From Helicobacter valdiviensis (GTDB taxonomy: Bacteria; Campylobacterota; Campylobacteria; Campylobacterales; Helicobacteraceae), in assembly GCF_003245365.1 (NCBI RefSeq), contig NZ_NBIU01000014.1:1-44020 (forward strand): DNA of 44,020 nt, given 5' to 3'. Both the position numbers and the translations under genes were made by a program. A model generated the notes under the pieces. That model saw only the letters and a program-made list of their open reading frames with translations. It ran no database searches and was not told where the DNA came from. Shown here piece after piece: positions 42,918 to 44,020 of the stretch (its first letter is position 1; each line of letters begins with the position of its first letter).

Positions 42918-44020
42918 ATGAGTATAAAAAGAAAACAAATTATTCTAGTTGCTTTTTTAATGTTGGCTTCTTTATGTTTTACAGTTGAATTGGTTGTGAA
43001 ATATTATAATGAATACAAAAACATGAAATTGGTTCCTAATAAGGTTGATAATTATAGAATTTTAGTGGATTTGATTCATAATCTGCAGATAGAGCGAGGG
43101 CTTAGTGTAGGATTTTTAACGCTTAATAATGATGATAATTGGCAAAATGTTATCAATGCTAGAAACAAGAGTGATGCAATTTTGAAACAATATGAAAATT
43201 ATCTTTCAGATATTCAAGGAAATTACCAAAAAAATGTGCTTAATGACAATCTTAAAAAGATACTAGCTTTAAGAAAACAAGTAGAATTATTAGAAGCTAA
43301 AGATTATGCTTTAAAAATGACAAAAGTTATTAAAAGCTTTATGAATTTATCTGTAGGGGAAGGATTTGCAATCTCTACTCTTAGTAATTCTCAAGATATT
43401 TATGATTATGTTTTGGCTTCTTATTATTTGGTAAATATGAGAGAAGCTACAGGGCTTTTAAGAGCAAATATTAATGCAGCTTTTTTGTCGGCAAAACCGA
43501 GTGATAATTTGCAAATTAAAAGTGTTTTTGAGAATTTAGGAATTTTTAATACTTATCTTTATCAGTTTGGGATTATTTTGGATAAATACGAAGGAGAAGC
43601 TAAAATCAAGCAAATTATGGAAGAAAACCAAAATAAATTTCAAACTTTAAATTCAAAATATATAGATATTTATGTGAAAAATTTTACAACAGGAACTTAT
43701 GGAGCAAATGCATATTCTTGGTTTAAAGAAAGCACAGATTATATTAATACACTTAAAGTTTATGGCGATTATTTTCTGAAAAGAACACATGAAGAAGCTT
43801 TAAAAGATTTGCAAGAAATAGAAAGTGAAATGATTTTTACTCTCATATTATCTTTATTCTTTATAGTTGTGGGTATTATTTTATCTTTTTTGATTGTGAA
43901 AAATCTTATCCAATCTTTAAATTCTATTCAATCAACTCTTGGTGGTTTCTTCTCCTACCTAAACCATGAAAGCAAAAATGCTCCTAAGCCTATTAATGTA
44001 AAAAGCAATGATGAATTTGG
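42918..44020 (+). CDS. methyl-accepting chemotaxis protein with NIT-type sensor domain, 3' end outside window
   Basis: ATG 42918 follows a strong AAGGAGG site and the frame stays open to the window edge (367 codons). Residues 7-26 are the first membrane helix. The periplasmic part (about 30-300) begins NYRILVDLIHNLQIERGLSVGFL and contains LVNMREATGLLRANINAAFL, matching the NIT (nitrate/nitrite-sensing-type) helical domain. The second helix is at about 305-330. The following IQSTLGGFFSYLNHESK and KSNDEFG are typical of the linker in Helicobacter chemoreceptors. The signalling domain is not in view. The ligand is unknown; NIT domains are associated with nitrate and nitrite. Confidence 0.82.
   Translation, partial: MSIKRKQIILVAFLMLASLCFTVELVVKYYNEYKNMKLVPNKVDNYRILVDLIHNLQIERGLSVGFLTLNNDDNWQNVINARNKSDAILKQYENYLSDIQGNYQKNVLNDNLKKILALRKQVELLEAKDYALKMTKVIKSFMNLSVGEGFAISTLSNSQDIYDYVLASYYLVNMREATGLLRANINAAFLSAKPSDNLQIKSVFENLGIFNTYLYQFGIILDKYEGEAKIKQIMEENQNKFQTLNSKYIDIYVKNFTTGTYGANAYSWFKESTDYINTLKVYGDYFLKRTHEEALKDLQEIESEMIFTLILSLFFIVVGIILSFLIVKNLIQSLNSIQSTLGGFFSYLNHESKNAPKPINVKSNDEF

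Noticed and set aside
1-44020. CRISPR arrays, tRNA or rRNA genes, insertion sequences
   Set aside because: None seen: no spaced direct repeats, no cloverleaf-like or T-loop-bearing stretch between genes, no transposase frame.

Overview
The window comes from an AT-rich member of the Campylobacterota, most likely a Helicobacter of the enterohepatic kind. The evidence is the very low GC content, lineage-specific proteins (DUF3972, DUF1882), conserved housekeeping neighbourhoods (lnt/cvpA/lysS/glyA/DUF1882; prmC beside an M48 protease; topA beside bioB), and many long poly-G/poly-C tracts inside surface-glycan genes. Assignment to genus is inference; no rRNA or other species marker is present.

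Region 1 (1-15.9 kb) is a surface-polysaccharide locus on the + strand. It opens with a low-complexity edge and a fragment of a probable sugar formyltransferase. A short dTDP-amino-sugar operon follows (hexapeptide acetyltransferase, methyltransferase, DegT aminotransferase). Spread through the rest is what looks like a complete set of enzymes for an O-methyl-phosphoramidate (MeOPN)-type modification, as known from Campylobacter jejuni capsule (Cj1415-Cj1420): a CysC-like kinase (2470), two paralogous methyltransferases (7508, 8340), an L-glutamine-kinase-like PEP-synthase homologue (10636), a class I amidotransferase-like hydrolase (12945) and a nucleotidyltransferase (15155). Between these lie four TagB/TagF-like (CDP-glycerol-transferase-type) genes, a DUF2972/sulfotransferase-like transferase and an orphan ParA ATPase. 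I see no CDP-glycerol synthetase here, so the local CDP-linked phosphoramidate is a reasonable candidate donor for the TagF-like enzymes.

Phase variation dominates the first 21 kb. Internal G tracts sit at 1271 (G9, frame intact), 3160 (G10, intact), 5626 (G13, OFF), 7909 (G14, OFF), 10081 (G11, intact) and 13740 (G12, OFF), with a C tract at 20883 (C12, OFF). For each OFF gene I joined the two frames and worked out the tract length that restores reading. Between the OFF and the intact methyltransferase there is a 14-bp hairpin that buries the ribosome binding site of the second gene; this could couple its translation to the phase state of the first.

Region 2 (15.9-33.9 kb, + strand) is mostly housekeeping and transport: topA, an FMN-binding split-barrel protein, bioB, a YihY-type membrane protein, a phase-variable phosphoethanolamine transferase, a CBS/CorC membrane protein, purE, DUF3972, a DUF89 protein with an apparent ATT start, a Na+/H+ antiporter-type permease, the SIS/CBS isomerase KdsD/KpsF, and a four-gene YejABEF-type peptide ABC transporter followed by a small nuclease-like protein.

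Region 3 (33.9-44 kb) holds lnt and yajQ (- strand), cvpA, lysS, glyA, DUF1882 and a SPOR-domain protein (+ strand), prmC and an M48 protease (- strand), a 343-bp divergent intergenic region, and the first 367 codons of a NIT-domain chemoreceptor that runs off the end. No rRNA, tRNA, insertion sequence or CRISPR array was recognised.
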